A DNA stretch of 21,175 nt from Paramacrobiotus richtersi (lineage: Eukaryota > Tardigrada > Eutardigrada > Parachela > Macrobiotidae): positions 1-21,175 of the forward strand of contig JAQGAU010001143.1 of the NCBI GenBank assembly GCA_034698045.1. Reading direction: 5' to 3'. The notes beneath the pieces are model-generated. The model had not been told where the DNA came from and did not search any database. It worked only from the letters and a program-made list of their open reading frames with translations. Within the stretch, counting starts at the first letter, position 1; the number at the start of each line of letters is the position of its first letter. The position numbers and the translations under genes are program-made. Of the stretch, positions 1-11,541 are shown one piece after another.

Positions 1-2375
1 GTTGGAACAGCTGTCGAGGGTCCTGTTGTTGGAACAGCTGTCGAGGGTCCTGTTGTTGGAACAGCTGTCGAGGGTCCCGTTGTTGGAACAGCTGTCGAGG
101 GTCCTGTTGTTGGAACAGCTGTCGAGGGTCCTGTTGTTGGCACAGGTGTCGAGGGCCCTGTTGTTGGAACAGCTGTCGAGGGTCCTGTTGTTGGAAAAGG
201 CGTTGAGGGTCCTGTGGTTGGAACAGGTGTCGATCCCCCCGGACTTGTTGATGCTACTGATGTACCCGTTGCTCCTGTTCCTGGTGTTGTGGAGACGGGC
301 AATGTTCCGGTTTGCGCTGTTGTGCTTTGGAGGCACAGTGTATTATTGCAAACCGCTATAGAGATACAACGCAAAAGGATTAGAAGTAGCTGAAATGTTG
401 GTAAAACGCAAAATTCGGCAAACTAACGTATGACGTAGCAAAACGTTTTCGGGAAAACGTATAACAAGGCTAGCAAGTTGCAGTCTGTTTGGCTGATAGT
501 TGGCAGTTGCGGTAGGCAGGTCATGCCGGCTGCGTTGGTGCTGTTGAGAGTGAAGGCCTGTGTGCCAGGATTGGCAAGGTCGCCATACCGGTTGTGCTGC
601 AAAAACATAGTATTGTAGCCGTAGTAATCCTTCTGATTGGTAACTGCTCAACTGGAAATGTTTAGACCAGCCTTCTCATGAGTAATGCATCTGGATTGAC
701 GTGGACTTGTTAACTTTTGAGAACCAATTTTAGCCTTGGCTATCCCCAGTGTCTGTAATCTGGTTCGTGCCTTTCCGTGTTAATAAACGTGCTCCCCGCA
801 TCCTGCGGATGTCGAGTAACAGTTTACCGTGTTCTACGTGTACCAGATCTACAACGTGTGTACCCACTTCATCGCGGTTATCATGTCGAATGACCTCTGC
901 GACGCGTGCCAGACTCGATCAACCTGTGTTACGCACTTCCGCTCGTTATGAGAACTGACCATCGATTACATTAGAACAGCCGTAATTCAGAATCACCACC
1001 ATCTTTCCTAAATCGTGGTAAGGCGAATAGCCACTCCACTACAGGCAGTGAAAAGCTATCACTTCAGTATGTACGCTGACGGATGAATTCACACAAACGA
1101 TCACCGCCCGGTATCCGTGTTTCTGTGGTCGTTACGCGAACTTACCGTAATGCTGCAGTAGTCATAAGGGTAACCGTTCCAATAGGCATCATTAATCCCC
1201 GTGTATTTGGTGAAGTTTGCCTGTACATACAGTAAACAGTGATTTTTCTGTGCAAACTTATGCAAACGTACTTCCGTCACCAACCTGTCGTGTAGAAGGA
1301 ATATTGGCATAATTCACTGTAATGTAAAGGTCGCGGTTTCCGCGCAAATGCTCGTTGCGTTTGCCCAGCGAATAGACAATCCAGCGTTGTACGCAGCGAG
1401 AATCGCTTAGGCAGCCATCGTCGCGCGATAGCCACACCGGCTGATCCACGATGCCAGTCTGATTGTACGCGATATTTGTCCCGGGAAATGCGTTAGACGG
1501 CTCACCGCTCCTACAAAGAATACAGTATGGTAGCGAACTCTGATGTGTGACGTTGTGAACTGCATGCTCTAACAGGGGCAGTGAAAAATCATCGTAGCCT
1601 ATCTATCAGTTCGTGCATTTGTCACAAATTCCATTCAACAGTCATGTTGAAAATCTACGTTCCGAGTACATTCGTTAAGTCGCTGTTCACATTTTGTATA
1701 CTGCTATGAAGAAATAGGACACGAGGGATCAAACACTGTGTTACATACGCTGCTGCCGTGAACTTCAGCTTGAATCCAGCAGCACCGCACGTGCCAGGAC
1801 CGGTAAAGGTGAAGGCGGCATATGTGCTGTTCTTGAGGGTGTTCGTAAAGTCAGTGATGGCTTGAGCGACAACTAGTTTCTCGGCAGCAGCTAAGCAGAA
1901 ACAAGAACAACAAATGTTATCATCAAACAATCATATATTATATCGGCACACGAAGATCTTGATCTTGGGTATTGTGACGGACATTTGCGTTCAGAAAGTA
2001 TGACCTTTCAACCAGCATTCTTTACAGAATTCTTCGATACTCTAATAAAGCCTGCATTTATCAGATTCTGTACGATAATCTCGATAAAACAAGGGACAGA
2101 CAAAAAAAAACAGGAACGAAATGTTCATAAATACGTATGTAACTTATACTGCCTAGCCTTACTTAATCCTGCATCAAAACAGTACGGAATATTATTCCGA
2201 TTCCATAGTCCATATTTGCTGTCTGTATTGGTCGTTCTTAATCGTTGTCCAACGGTTCCTGTAACAACAACCGTAGGAGCGAATGGATTCACAAAACCTT
2301 CAAGAAAACTCAGCTACCTTGCAGAAGCGCCAAATATCCAACCAACGCCGTAATGATAATGAGTTGACTAGCCAT
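1..2375 (-). CDS. Astacin-like pseudoprotease, paralog E (partial, 3' end beyond window)
   Basis: Seven exons on the minus strand are visible: 2318–2375, 2163–2258, 1749–1890, 1285–1510, 1146–1220, 428–596 and 1–355. They give about 373 residues in one frame with GT–AG introns whose phases match paralogs A–D. The signal peptide is MASQLIIITALVGYLALLQG. The astacin-like part has LWNRNNIPYC (first strand), SLGKRNEHLRGNRDLYITVN (helix and following loop) and YPYDYCSIT then HN (degenerate Met-turn). The zinc positions HExxHxxGxxH read R141, W142, Y145 and N151, so no ligand or catalytic Glu remains. The Cys of the ancestral long disulfide is absent at both ends (exon 3 and the LLYVF segment). The last visible exon opens with a C-x4-C motif, then becomes a mucin-like linker of at least 100 residues built from nine-residue repeats. 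By homology the C-terminal domain lies to the left. Start chosen: the first ATG giving a signal peptide, as in the paralogs. Function unknown. Confidence 0.82.
4..235. repeat. 27-bp minisatellite inside the linker exon of paralog E
   Basis: About eight and a half tandem units of 27 bp start at positions 4, 31, 58, 85, 112, 139, 166, 193 and 220. The five leftmost are identical or differ by one base, and the rightmost are more diverged. The unit length is nine codons, so each unit adds the residues PTTGPSTAV or a close variant on the minus strand. The array may continue past the left edge. The long open frame on the opposite strand here is a by-product of the 3n repeat. Confidence 0.93.
597..1145 (-). 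other. Intron 5 of paralog E, no gene seen
   Basis: This 549-bp stretch lies between exons 5 and 6 of paralog E, with donor GTAAGT and an acceptor ending TTTTTGCAG. I find no recognisable coding segment, repeat or RNA gene in it. Confidence 0.6.
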
Positions 2376-2664
2376 CGTTGCAGCAGGTATTCTTCGTTTG
2401 AATAGAACTGCGACCCTGTCAGACTGACCTCACAAATACAGCCGACCTGACCCTTTTCAAGGATGTACCGTTCCTGTTTGTTCGTTTCACTTTGTTTGTT
2501 GTGCGAATTTTGATTAGCAAGTTAATAGATATGTCATATTTGGGTCAGTTTCCAAGAACAGGGACAATTAATAATCGCCAAACCGACATACATGCGCTAT
2601 CTGCACGAGTGCGTACTTGGCAGATTTTCTTGCATTCGATTGCGTTTCGAGATGGTCTTGAATT

Positions 2665-2670
2665 TTTATT
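2665..2670 (-). terminator. Candidate polyadenylation signal of paralog D
   Basis: AATAAA on the minus strand, about 180 bp past the stop codon of paralog D and about 290 bp before the start of paralog E. It supports D and E being separate transcription units. The call rests on the hexamer and its position only. Confidence 0.45.
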
Positions 2671-2851
2671 AATCAAAATACTAAACTCATCGCTTTTCAG
2701 CCAACCATTTAACTCATAATTTTTAGCTTCCAGTGTCACATGTACATAATACTATGTACAGGCTGCACAATTCCACAATCGGCCGCATTTTTTTACACTT
2801 CCGCACAGTTATTTACAACGAGACACCCTTATGAACCAAGTTACCAAACCA

Positions 2852-5800
2852 TTACGGCGGACACTGCAGAACATCACGCAGTGGTATTCCGGGCGTTAAG
2901 AACTGGAAGGTATCCGGTGCAGCTTCAGTGCCAGTGTGTCTCATGACTTGTAGGAACTGACTGGTTCCCGCCATGCCGATCACAGCAACCACATTAAATC
3001 CCGACGGGCCTCGAATCTAGAAATACAAGGAAGATGTTCCATGCTGGCAAAGCCCAAATGAAAAACAAATGGAAAGCAAGAATTTTGTTTCTTAGCAGCG
3101 AAGCGAAGGAGGTAGAATCAGTTTAGCGGATCGCACATAAAGCCATACATCAAGTACCATGTGTTAACGGCAGATCGGGCGCGAATATTATAAATACGCA
3201 CTGATTGTACAGAGTTCCTTATTTTTTGTGTCAGCGATATTCTGTTCAATATCAGTGAATGCAGGAGAATTCATCGACATCTAAACGCGACGTGTAGGAA
3301 ATATTGGAATCGTTTAAAAACTTAAGACCTAGCTAGCATACACCGTATCTTATATGTTTTCGCAAAAAGGTGGAAAAAATGCCACTCCAGAACAAAATCT
3401 AACTATGTGCTCCAGGCGGCGCTTCGCATCTGACTTTAGGGCGATACTTTATAACCTTCAAGAAGGTTTGTTCACTGCTCATTACCATATAGGCAGCATT
3501 CCATGAACCGGTGATCTTGCACGGCACGGATGGTGAAGCAGCCGAGGAAGCGCATGCTATGCCGTTGACGGGTTTCTGGTGCAGTGTTTGTTCATTGGTG
3601 TAGATGTTATCTAAAGCATTTGCAAATGTTTTCTCATTAATAAGCACATAGTTTTACCACATTAACTCACCGGTTGCATTGTCCGCGGCTGACACAGCAT
3701 AATTGTACGACTCATACTGCACGCCGTTCAGGAAGGCAAACTCAAAGCGAACGTTAGGGGTGGCGGCCATTGGGGTGATGGATGTACAGCCGGATGCTAA
3801 ACAGGCGTACTGGGCCGTCTACAAATATAGAAAAGGCATTGTTTTCATAATCAGTACGTTTCATGAACAAACTACTAATATTTTCCGTACAACAAAAATT
3901 GAAAAAAGTTTTAGTCTTACATCGGTAACAACGCTGGTCACCCCGGTCATCTGATCGGTCCAAACTGATTTAACAGGACCGATAACTCCAGGAAATATAG
4001 TGCTAATCTTAATCGACTTCCCGATGATTCGACTGGTCTCGTCAATTTGGACGGCACAGTCTCCTGCAAAATAAATCACAGCACATCTACTGACGAATTC
4101 GTAAATCAAATTCTCCCTTTCTCACCGGATAACAGGAAGTAGCGGTTATCATACAGAATGGAGGCCTCGTCGATCTTCGGTGTGTTTGGATCACAGAAAT
4201 TAACTGGACACGATGATGCTGCTGTACAAAAACACACGAATAAGTGATTTAACAGTATTTTGGTGGCATCAGTTGTGGTACTGGTACCGGAAGTGTCCAC
4301 AGTTCCGGTTGTAACGGCGGTTGTTGTTGCGTTGTTCGGAACGGCTGGCGGAGTTAGCGGTGAGAGAGGGCTGCCGGTTTTGGTCGGGCAATGCTGACTG
4401 GCACAATCCACTGCAACAATGCCACATTTCAAGTTTGTTGTTGGATATGCAGGGTGTGTTTCATTTCGGATTTTTCTCAAGAATTAGAATTCTTACTGAT
4501 TATGAAAAGTAAGAGGAAAGTATAGTACTGATTCTGGACTGCGAATACCAAGATGAAATTCAAGCCATGACTCTAGATCTTGGCAAAAAAACAATAGAAT
4601 TATACCAACAGTTGCTGGTAGTTCATTTGGACGACTTGAGCCAAAAGATTCAGACAAACGGGAAAAACCAATGAATAAATACTGCAGCAACTTGTGGAAA
4701 AGTGCAGACTAGTACTACTACGCACTGACTTGTAAGTACGCAGTAGTAATATTTTAGGCCATTTGTGACACAATGTACTCGGTCGTTGCTAGCCGTTACT
4801 GATGCAAACTCATTGACCCAGCGCAACACAACAGCAGAAAGATGTTTTAAACTTACTGGAAGCACATTGGGATTCATCGCACTGATACAGCAGACTAAGC
4901 AGCCGACAGTCCGTATTGCTGATCGTTTCCAGCATGGGTACACAACCCGGTCTCGAGCTGGGCGCTACCGTGAAAGCTAGCGTTCCACCGATTGCGTAAT
5001 CCGTGGGTTGATTGTGCTGTATGAAGAGGATTTTATTATTCATTTTAAACCAAAGCACTTGACCAAAACCTTGCGGAAAACAGCACTTACCGTGATGCTG
5101 CAGTAATCGTATGGAAAGCGCTGCCAGTATGCTTCACTCGTACTGTATTGCCTGTATGTTGACTGCAAGTAAAAAGATCAATGAGCTTGAATAGTTTTGT
5201 TGGGAGATGATTTTACCGGGATTATTAAAGAGTCTTCGTTCACAGTGATGTACTTGTCGCGATCACCGCGTTGATGTTCATTGCGTTTGCCCAGAAGTAC
5301 CGCTAGGAACTTCAAAACACAGCGGGCACTTAACGAGCATGCGTGAGCATCCCGAGCAATGCCGAGTATCTGGTCCGATCCATTCTTCGCCAGCTCGTTG
5401 TAACGTCCGGGATAGCTGAACGAAACGGCCGATAACATGTTCCTTAAAGTAGTCACGGTATTAGCCATCATCCATATGTTTCGTAGAAAATGCAGATACT
5501 TACGATTTCGCGGATGTATATGGTGTTATCCGTATTTTCGTCTGTGCATCCATGCAGGGAATTGGAACAAAGTTGAGGCAAGGGACGGCCGCTGACATTG
5601 TCGCGATTGCTTTGTTGATTGCCGCTGTTTCTTCGGGAGCTAGATGGACCAAGCAAAGGAAACGTTCAGGGGAGATCGCAGAGGTTTAAGTGGTCTTCTT
5701 ACTGTAGATGGAATCGATACAGTATAAAATGGCTGATTTATTCCATCGTCCGAATCGACTGTCGATAGTGACGCTGCCTTCGCGCCCTATCGTTTCCGGT

Positions 5801-5922
5801 GGGCTAATCGTTCCATGAGCTGCAAAACCGTAATCCAGTACGGAAAACTGGAATTTGTTAGAGAAGACTTGAATACCTGTTTTCAAGGTTATGATTGCAA
5901 TGGTTATCATAAATGGAAGCAT
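2852..5922 (-). CDS. Astacin-like pseudoprotease, paralog D
   Basis: Twelve exons: 5877–5922, 5703–5819, 5504–5639, 5217–5442, 5091–5162, 4857–5016, 4282–4410, 4126–4221, 3921–4063, 3671–3818, 3486–3610 and 2852–3016. They make 520 residues with a TAA stop. Residues 1–15 are a signal peptide (MLPFMITIAIITLKT). The astacin-like domain (about 30–252) has FGRWNKSAILYC, LLGKRNEHQRGDRDKYITVN, FPYDYCSIT/HNQ and ISNTDCRLLSLLYQC. The four zinc-site positions are K144, F145, V148 and N154, so catalysis is not expected. The Cys pair expected for the long astacin disulfide (VPC in exon 3, LYQC in exon 6) is kept. The linker (253–295) is the shortest of the family and rich in Pro, Thr and Ser. The C-terminal region starts CPVNFC..KIDEASILYDNRYF, resembling a hemopexin repeat, and ends DVLQCPP. 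It has no FxGD propeptide motif. The linker donor could be GTACCA at either of two nearby sites; I chose the one matching the paralogs. Confidence 0.86.
3017..3485 (-). other. Intron 11 of paralog D, no gene seen
   Basis: This 469-bp, AT-rich intron lies before the last coding exon of paralog D, with donor GTAATG and acceptor TTTCTAG. Nothing recognisable lies inside. Confidence 0.6.
4411..4856 (-). other. Intron 6 of paralog D, no gene seen
   Basis: This 446-bp intron separates the astacin-like domain from the linker exon of paralog D, with donor GTAAGT and acceptor TTGTTGCAG. No coding or repeat signal was recognised. Confidence 0.6.
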
Positions 5923-5999
5923 GATGGACAAGATTTCACTAACGGATGAAAGTACTAACGATACCGAAGATTGTGTGTCGCACTTGTTGTGGTTGTCCG

Positions 6000-6007
6000 C
6001 TTAAATA
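6000..6007 (-). promoter_or_regulatory. TATA-like box upstream of paralog D
   Basis: TATTTAAG on the minus strand, about 80 bp before the ATG of paralog D. The spacing would give a 5' UTR of about 50 bp. It is the best AT-rich box in this short upstream region; there is no further support. Confidence 0.3.
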
Positions 6008-6806
6008 CGACTGCAACAGTTCATGAGCAAGAAACTGAAACTGGGCCAAAATGGCTCTCAGGAATTATAATTGGGCCGTTGACAGAATAACCCGGTTACG
6101 AAACAAGGGTAAGACGTTAAAATATGGGATTTTTTCGAGACAGCAAAATTTAATAAGTGTGCATAATAAAGCAGGCTACCAGAATGGGTCATTCGTCATT
6201 ACAGTTATGCTAGAGCCATAAGTCATCACAAACCTTGAAGTTACAGCTTTTATCAAGTACGGCAAGTACGGTGAGTGCTTTTTTTTTGCTGTTAGAAAGT
6301 ATGTATCGTACACTGCCTGATATACCGTCTTGATCGTGAAGCAGGTTAACGTTTCGTCGAGAAGAGTACGGGGCTAATTGTGGCAAATATAAATTGCGAA
6401 ATCTTACGTCTGAAAGCGCTGCTGATTTGTGTTGGACCGAAGGCGTGTAAAGTAATACAGGTCTGAATCCCTTTTTCATGAATGTGCCTTTCGATACTCA
6501 GTTTTAGTTCCGTTTCCAACTGCACGAATTACGGTCAACTGTGATACATTTCGTTGAGAAGCTTCGTTATAAATAAACAGCTGCATTCCGCATAAATTTA
6601 AACGACTACGTCTTATGGTCAGTTAGATGTTTACACGTCCAGCTTAGCTGTTACTGAATGTGTAATATATAAGCAGGTAAATGCAACGGCAGGTAAATCT
6701 CTGTTCTGATACGTACACTGTACATCATTCTAATAGAATTTGTTGTTCAGCTATCACAACAGTTCGCAGACTCTTGTAAAAGCAACGCAATCACCCACGA
6801 TTCAGT

Positions 6807-6812
6807 TTTATT
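6807..6812 (-). terminator. Candidate polyadenylation signal of paralog C
   Basis: AATAAA on the minus strand about 150 bp past the TGA stop of paralog C, at a spacing similar to the candidates behind A and D. Confidence 0.45.
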
Positions 6813-6963
6813 GTGCCCGTACATTTCGCAAGCTTCCGTCATAGCTTCATAGGTAAATTCTGATCGAAAGAATATCAATACAAATGCACTGTTTCGTCTC
6901 TGTGCCTCAGCTTACAACTGAACCAAATAGTTAAGCGTTTGCTGCCAATCATCTTTTTGTCCA

Positions 6964-9935
6964 TCATCCAGCAGCCGCATTGGGGCAGCCTAATAAGGGA
7001 GTCAGAGGTGTCCCCAAATTCAGGACATCGTAATCGTCCGCTGTACCGGTGCCTATACCTCCAGGCAAGGCACTCCCTGGTCGTATTATGTCACTTTTTA
7101 TCATAGTCATAAACATGCGCTGGTTGCCGGTGGCGAGATCCATTCCGATTACGTTGGTCAATTGCAACCCAGCGAACGATATCTACACCCATTTGCGACG
7201 CTAACAAAGTCAAGGGTAATGTTTTTTATGTGTAAGAGTGGCTCTTACGGTGTAAGCTGCGCTCCACTTTGCAGCATTCATCAGGCATAATTGTGTACCA
7301 GCACCGCATAAAATCACGTTTGTTGAATAAGCGTAGCTGTCGATCAGGTCGTTGAAATAGATGGGACCGAGTGATGGGTAACTGGCTACAAAGACACAAA
7401 TCAACCAGAATGCAGACCGGTTTATAGAGTATACTGGTTTCAGCTTACGGAAATACGAATAGGTCACTGATCCACTCCCTTCCCAACGAACTATTGGCAA
7501 ATCCGCGGCCGGAATTGGACTAATACTCTGACAGCTACTCGCGAAGCAGACATATTCCATGGTGCTCTAAACCATACAAAAACACGAAGATTCCTTAGGG
7601 AAGGCTTTGCGCTTGCGCTTCTTACAGTCTGGACATAGGAAACAGACCGCTTGTCTGACCACACAGAGGTAACCGGGCCGGTGATTCCTGGCAGTATGGT
7701 ACTGATTTTCACAGATGGACCGATCAGCTTGTTTGCAGCATCAATTTGCACCATACAGTCGCCTATAGATGTAACAACTGTTCATTAATAAACACATGGT
7801 TAACAGTCATGTACAATTGTGTTTTACCAGAGAACATGTAATAATTCCCATTGAACAGCTTGCTGGCTTCATTGATTGGTGTTGTCTCCAGGCAAAAGTC
7901 GACGCATGGAGGGGCAACTAGTACAACAATATGAACATATTATGTAATTGCGTAATAAAGAATTGTGGAAATGATCAGGTACTCGTAGTCGTTGCAGTGG
8001 TTGTCGTGCTGGTAGTAGATGACTTCGTTGTGGACGTGGCTGTGGACGTGGCTGTGGACGCGGTGGTGGGCGCAGTTGTTGTTGTGGACACGGTACTAGT
8101 TGTGGCCGTTGTTGGAGCGGTCGTTGCCACCGTAGTAGTTGAGGTTGACGTGGTGGTTCCGAGTGTTGTTGTGGGACAAGTCGCCGTTGAGCAGTCGACT
8201 GTAAAACAAGTTATGTTATGCTCAGATTTGTATGGATTCTCGGAAGTAGTCTGCCGTACGGAAAGCATCACAAGTTGTTAGCGAGCAGCTGTACAGGCGA
8301 CTGATCAGCAGACAGTCGGTTTTGCTGATGGTCGGTAACTCCGGGATACAGTATGGAGCGTTCTTGACGGTGAACGCCATGGTTCCGGGTTGCGCATAAT
8401 CGGTCATTTTGTTATGCTGCAAGTGGCGACATAAACACGGTACGAAGTTGTAATGCACAATATTATGTTACCGTAATGCTGCAGTAGTCGTAGGGATAAG
8501 TGCTCCAGTAGGCAGTAGTTGAATTGTATACTTTGAAGAGATCCTGTCAAACAGAAAACACAGATTCTACCACGTATTAATTCAAGCACGTATGTCTTGC
8601 TCAGTTATGAATACGTTTATATAGTTTGCTTCGAATTCAGTAATTGTACAGCGGATTCCAGATGCACAAGGCACCGAAATTCGTGCAGAAAGTAACGAAA
8701 CTTACAGTGTACTGCGCGATAACATTTGCGATGTTGACGTCAATAAAATTATTGCGATCTCCACGCTCATGCTCATTGCGCTTTCCTAAGGTGATGACTG
8801 CCTGTTTCATGATACAACGCGGATCATTGGGGCAATTGGTCGCATCCCGTGCCAATCCTACGATCTGGTCGGTACCCCCGCCATTTTTGATACTCAGCTT
8901 CATACCGGGAAAGGCATTAGAGGGTGAACCATCTCTGTTCAAAATGTTGATTAGCAGAGCAGATGGTAAAAACTTATTTCTTCGGCTTACGTTAGAGCCT
9001 GAAATCGAAGCTTGTACGTCGAACCGGTGCAGTCGGTGAGTTTCGAGAAGGTCATGCAGCTGCCCAGTGCCGTTCCGAGGCTGTTCAAGGTATTCGTCAC
9101 CAGTAACTGTTCGCTGCTTGCTGCAAAAAAAGGATACTAGTACCTGACAGAGAAAGCCACCTCTACCACTCATACTTTATGCACGAGCATTTTTGGCAAC
9201 CCCTGTGCAAACTTACTGGTCGACCCATTCGTATAGAAAAGTTGCATTCAACACCATAAATAGTTCAGCGTAAGCGTCATTACATTTAATGGACATCTTT
9301 GAAAAATATGAATCTTAATGACAGATATGAAAGCTAATGTTTGTTTAAAACTCGTATTGGTCTGCACATCTTGATATACAGAACTTGCACACGGGGCGGC
9401 AGAAGTGCTTTTGTCTAGAAGTGTCTGTGGCAGAAGTGACTTTTTTCTGCCAAGTATATGCCGGTAGTCCAGTATGTTACGAATAAACATTCTTAATAAA
9501 CGATACAACACAGACATCAAGCTGAAGTTTATGTCACAAACCAGTACAAGCCCCTTTTGAGTTTCATGGTATGTACCAATCTTAATATGTATAAGCGATA
9601 ATTTATTGGAAATGTAGTAGTACAACGAAGCTGGCGTTAAAATAACTACTGCAGTTATGTCAGTACTAAAAATTGAAACCAAAACAACCAACGCCAGTCT
9701 TATCATTAAGTACCTACTTAATGGTGACGTGGTATCGAAACAGTAGGGAATTGGTGTCCCTTTGGTCCATCGGCCAAAGGAAACGTCCATATTGGTGGTA
9801 CGTAGATGACTAGTAAATAGCTCTCCGCGTATTTCTGCAACCATAGGGTATATTGCTCCATTATGATTCAGTTATAGTTTGCATACCTTGGAAGAGAGGA
9901 CATCCCACCAACAGCAAGACAATAAACAGTGTCAT
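6964..9935 (-). CDS. Astacin-like pseudoprotease, paralog C
   Basis: Twelve exons: 9887–9935, 9718–9834, 8991–9120, 8706–8934, 8472–8543, 8260–8416, 7983–8198, 7828–7917, 7626–7762, 7449–7566, 7249–7385 and 6964–7182. They make 556 residues ending in TGA. The signal peptide is MTLFIVLLLVGCPLFQ. The astacin-like domain (about 30–251) carries FGRWTKGTPIPYCFD, TLGKRNEHERGDRNNFIDVN, YPYDYCSIT/HNK and ISKTDCLLISRLYSC. The zinc-site positions are K142, Q143, I146 and N152. The linker (252–324) is nearly pure Thr, Ser, Ala and Val and probably O-glycosylated. The C-terminal region (325–556) begins CVDFC..PINEASKLFNGNYYMFSG, a hemopexin-like repeat, continues DCMVQID and PGITGPVTSVWSD, and ends LLGCPNAAAG. 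It is closest to paralog B throughout. Intron 10 (63 bp) has no in-frame stop. Intron 2 (597 bp) also stays open from exon 2, but paralogy supports splicing there. Confidence 0.88.
7983..8198 (-). repeat. Thr-rich low-complexity linker exon of paralog C
   Basis: A 216-bp exon of 72 codons with phase 1 at both ends. It opens with DCSTATC, then runs of Thr with Ser, Ala, Val and Pro. The same exon occurs at 16749–16961 in A, 13105–13362 in B, 4282–4410 in D and 1–355 in E, but length and sequence differ in each. The Val-rich open frame on the plus strand is its antisense shadow. Confidence 0.85.
9121..9717 (-). other. Intron 2 of paralog C, no gene seen
   Basis: A 597-bp intron between exons 2 and 3 of paralog C, with donor GTAGGT and acceptor TTTTTTGCAG. 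It happens to lack stops for about 150 codons in the frame of exon 2. No motif was seen in that read-through, and A, B and D splice at the same place with shorter introns. Confidence 0.6.
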
Positions 9936-10148
9936 TCTCCTTTCAAACCACAGCTGCGCAACTTTAGCTCTCCCTTGGTGCTATATGATATTATAATGTG
10001 CTTTAGGGAAGCAGCAGATTGTGGTTGCACACGCGTGCGTTTGATGGAGAATGAGCGATTATTTTAGGACAAATGCATTTTGATTGATTTTCATTGACGC
10101 AATACATGCCTTACTTTACTTTTGGGACTACCAAAGCGTCTGACCACT

Positions 10149-10215
10149 GCGATTTTTAAGTGGCTTTCCAAAATGGCTTCCTGGTGCCGATTCGCAGAGG
10201 AAACTTAAAAATCGC
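10149..10215. promoter_or_regulatory. Inverted-repeat element upstream of paralog C
   Basis: GCGATTTTTAAG at 10149–10160 and its exact reverse complement at 10204–10215 flank about 43 bp. A related element lies at 14729–14796, at a similar distance upstream of paralog B. It could be a retained duplicated promoter module or a tiny foldback repeat. Confidence 0.45.
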
Positions 10216-11153
10216 CAACGCGCGAAAGGATCGTTTTTCGGCGAGAAGAAATAAGAATACTGTCACTGGCTATAGTATTACTACGTATGTGTGTAGCAGC
10301 CACTAACTGTGGCTGTGTTTCAGAAATTTGAATTCAGGTTAAGATTTTAGAAGTGTACTTCCGGGCTGAGAATAGTTTATAAGGATGATCACAATCATCA
10401 TATTTCAAGACGTTTGGGTGAAGCGCTGAATTATTTGAGAATGAAATGTGTTTAAACTTTCCGCCGCTCTGCGCAACAGCGGACGCTGCGCGCACAAACA
10501 GATTTCTGGATACTGTTTGTCGATTTCCTGGCTATTATAAACAATAATGAACGCTAGTGCTGGACTTCAGAATGCCAGTCAGCATTTCTATTTGTGCTTG
10601 TTTGTACTGGATAATAAGAAAGGCAAAATGACGCTTTTGTTACGTTGCGTACCAGACAAGGAATACTTTCTTTCATACGCTTGATTTGTTGGTTATCTTC
10701 CCACAAACAGTGGAAACGTTGACACATAATAATGAAGAGCAAACACAATTTTACTTGAGTTTAGACAAATTCAGGAAGATGTACAGTGATGCCAACTAAT
10801 TCTTCGACATCTATGCAAATATCCGCAAAATGTTTTTTCGCGCTTGTAAATGCAGCGATATTCCCAGAAGGCACTCCCAAATTCTTTTGAATATTTCATT
10901 TGTTTGAGGAATATCGGTAATACGCTCAAAATTCGACCACATAGAAAAGTACATGTTTCTATGAGAAAGACTTTTCCAGCTACACAGTAAGTTAGGCTTT
11001 CCCGCAACCGTCACGCCTGTATCTTATACAAAACTTAGGTTGCAATATAATGCGCTCAAGTGCTAAAAAAGTCGTTGGATTATGTATACACGAGTCGCCA
11101 CAATACGCAGTTTTGAAGTATCATATGAATTTTAAGGCAAAGGAGCTAAGTAC

Positions 11154-11235
11154 TATCATAGTACGACTGAATCAGGGGATAGGCATCTCCTTCATAAGGA
11201 GATCCCCTATCTCCTGATTCAGTCGTACTATGGTA
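11154..11235 (+). other. 82-nt near-perfect hairpin, possible small-RNA precursor or foldback element
   Basis: Positions 11154–11183 pair with 11206–11235 over 30 consecutive pairs. There is then a 1×2 internal loop, eight more pairs (11185–11192 with 11196–11203) and a 3-nt loop. The two imperfect pairs in the long stem (11156/11233 and 11177/11212) are G·U wobbles if the plus strand is transcribed, and A·C mismatches if the minus strand is. The loop is very small for a canonical animal pre-miRNA, so a palindromic foldback repeat is the main alternative. Confidence 0.55.
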
Positions 11236-11535
11236 CTATCCGTTACACTCTCAGTATGGCGCTGATATTCCAGGCCGGTGAGTGTATCAAGCAAGTATCA
11301 CAAAAGACTGTTTTTGGTTGCTGCCAAAATCGCGTTCCCTAAAGCTGTGTGGAAGTTTAAATTCATACGTCCCGGAATTCATAATCTCAGTTTGGTAGTG
11401 AATCTTTATACATATGGTTTCTGTTTGTAACAATAGCCTCGGCCAAAGTGCTCAACGATTTTATATCTGTTGGTGAGTAGCAGCTTGATTTCTGATCCGA
11501 CACAGGCTTTGCAAAACACTGCTCCATTAGCTGGT

Positions 11536-11541
11536 TTTAAT
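11536..11541 (-). terminator. Candidate variant polyadenylation signal of paralog B
   Basis: ATTAAA on the minus strand about 80 bp past the stop of paralog B. No AATAAA was found in the first several hundred bp downstream, so this common variant is the best candidate. Confidence 0.3.

Larger units (their letters stand above)
5923..6963. other. Intergenic gap between paralogs C and D
   Basis: 1,041 bp between the start of D and the stop of C. It should hold the 3' UTR of C (candidate AATAAA near 6807) and the promoter of D (TATA-like box near 6000). Short open frames here have no recognisable motif and no counterpart in the other gaps. Confidence 0.6.

Noticed and set aside
2-361. Repetitive Leu-rich open frame on the plus strand.
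   Set aside because: It is the antisense of the 27-bp coding repeat in paralog E. A repeat length divisible by three keeps several frames open.
7975-8271. Thr-rich frame treated as a separate mucin gene.
   Set aside because: It is bounded by good splice sites and joins in frame to the exons on both sides; it has no start or stop of its own.
9248-9844. Open frame of 198 codons on the minus strand.
   Set aside because: It is exon 2 of paralog C reading through intron 2. The part beyond the donor has no motif, and the same splice site is used by the paralogs.
10554-11014. Two minus-strand open frames between B and C.
   Set aside because: Under 80 codons each, no recognisable motif, no splice partners and no equivalent in the other gaps.
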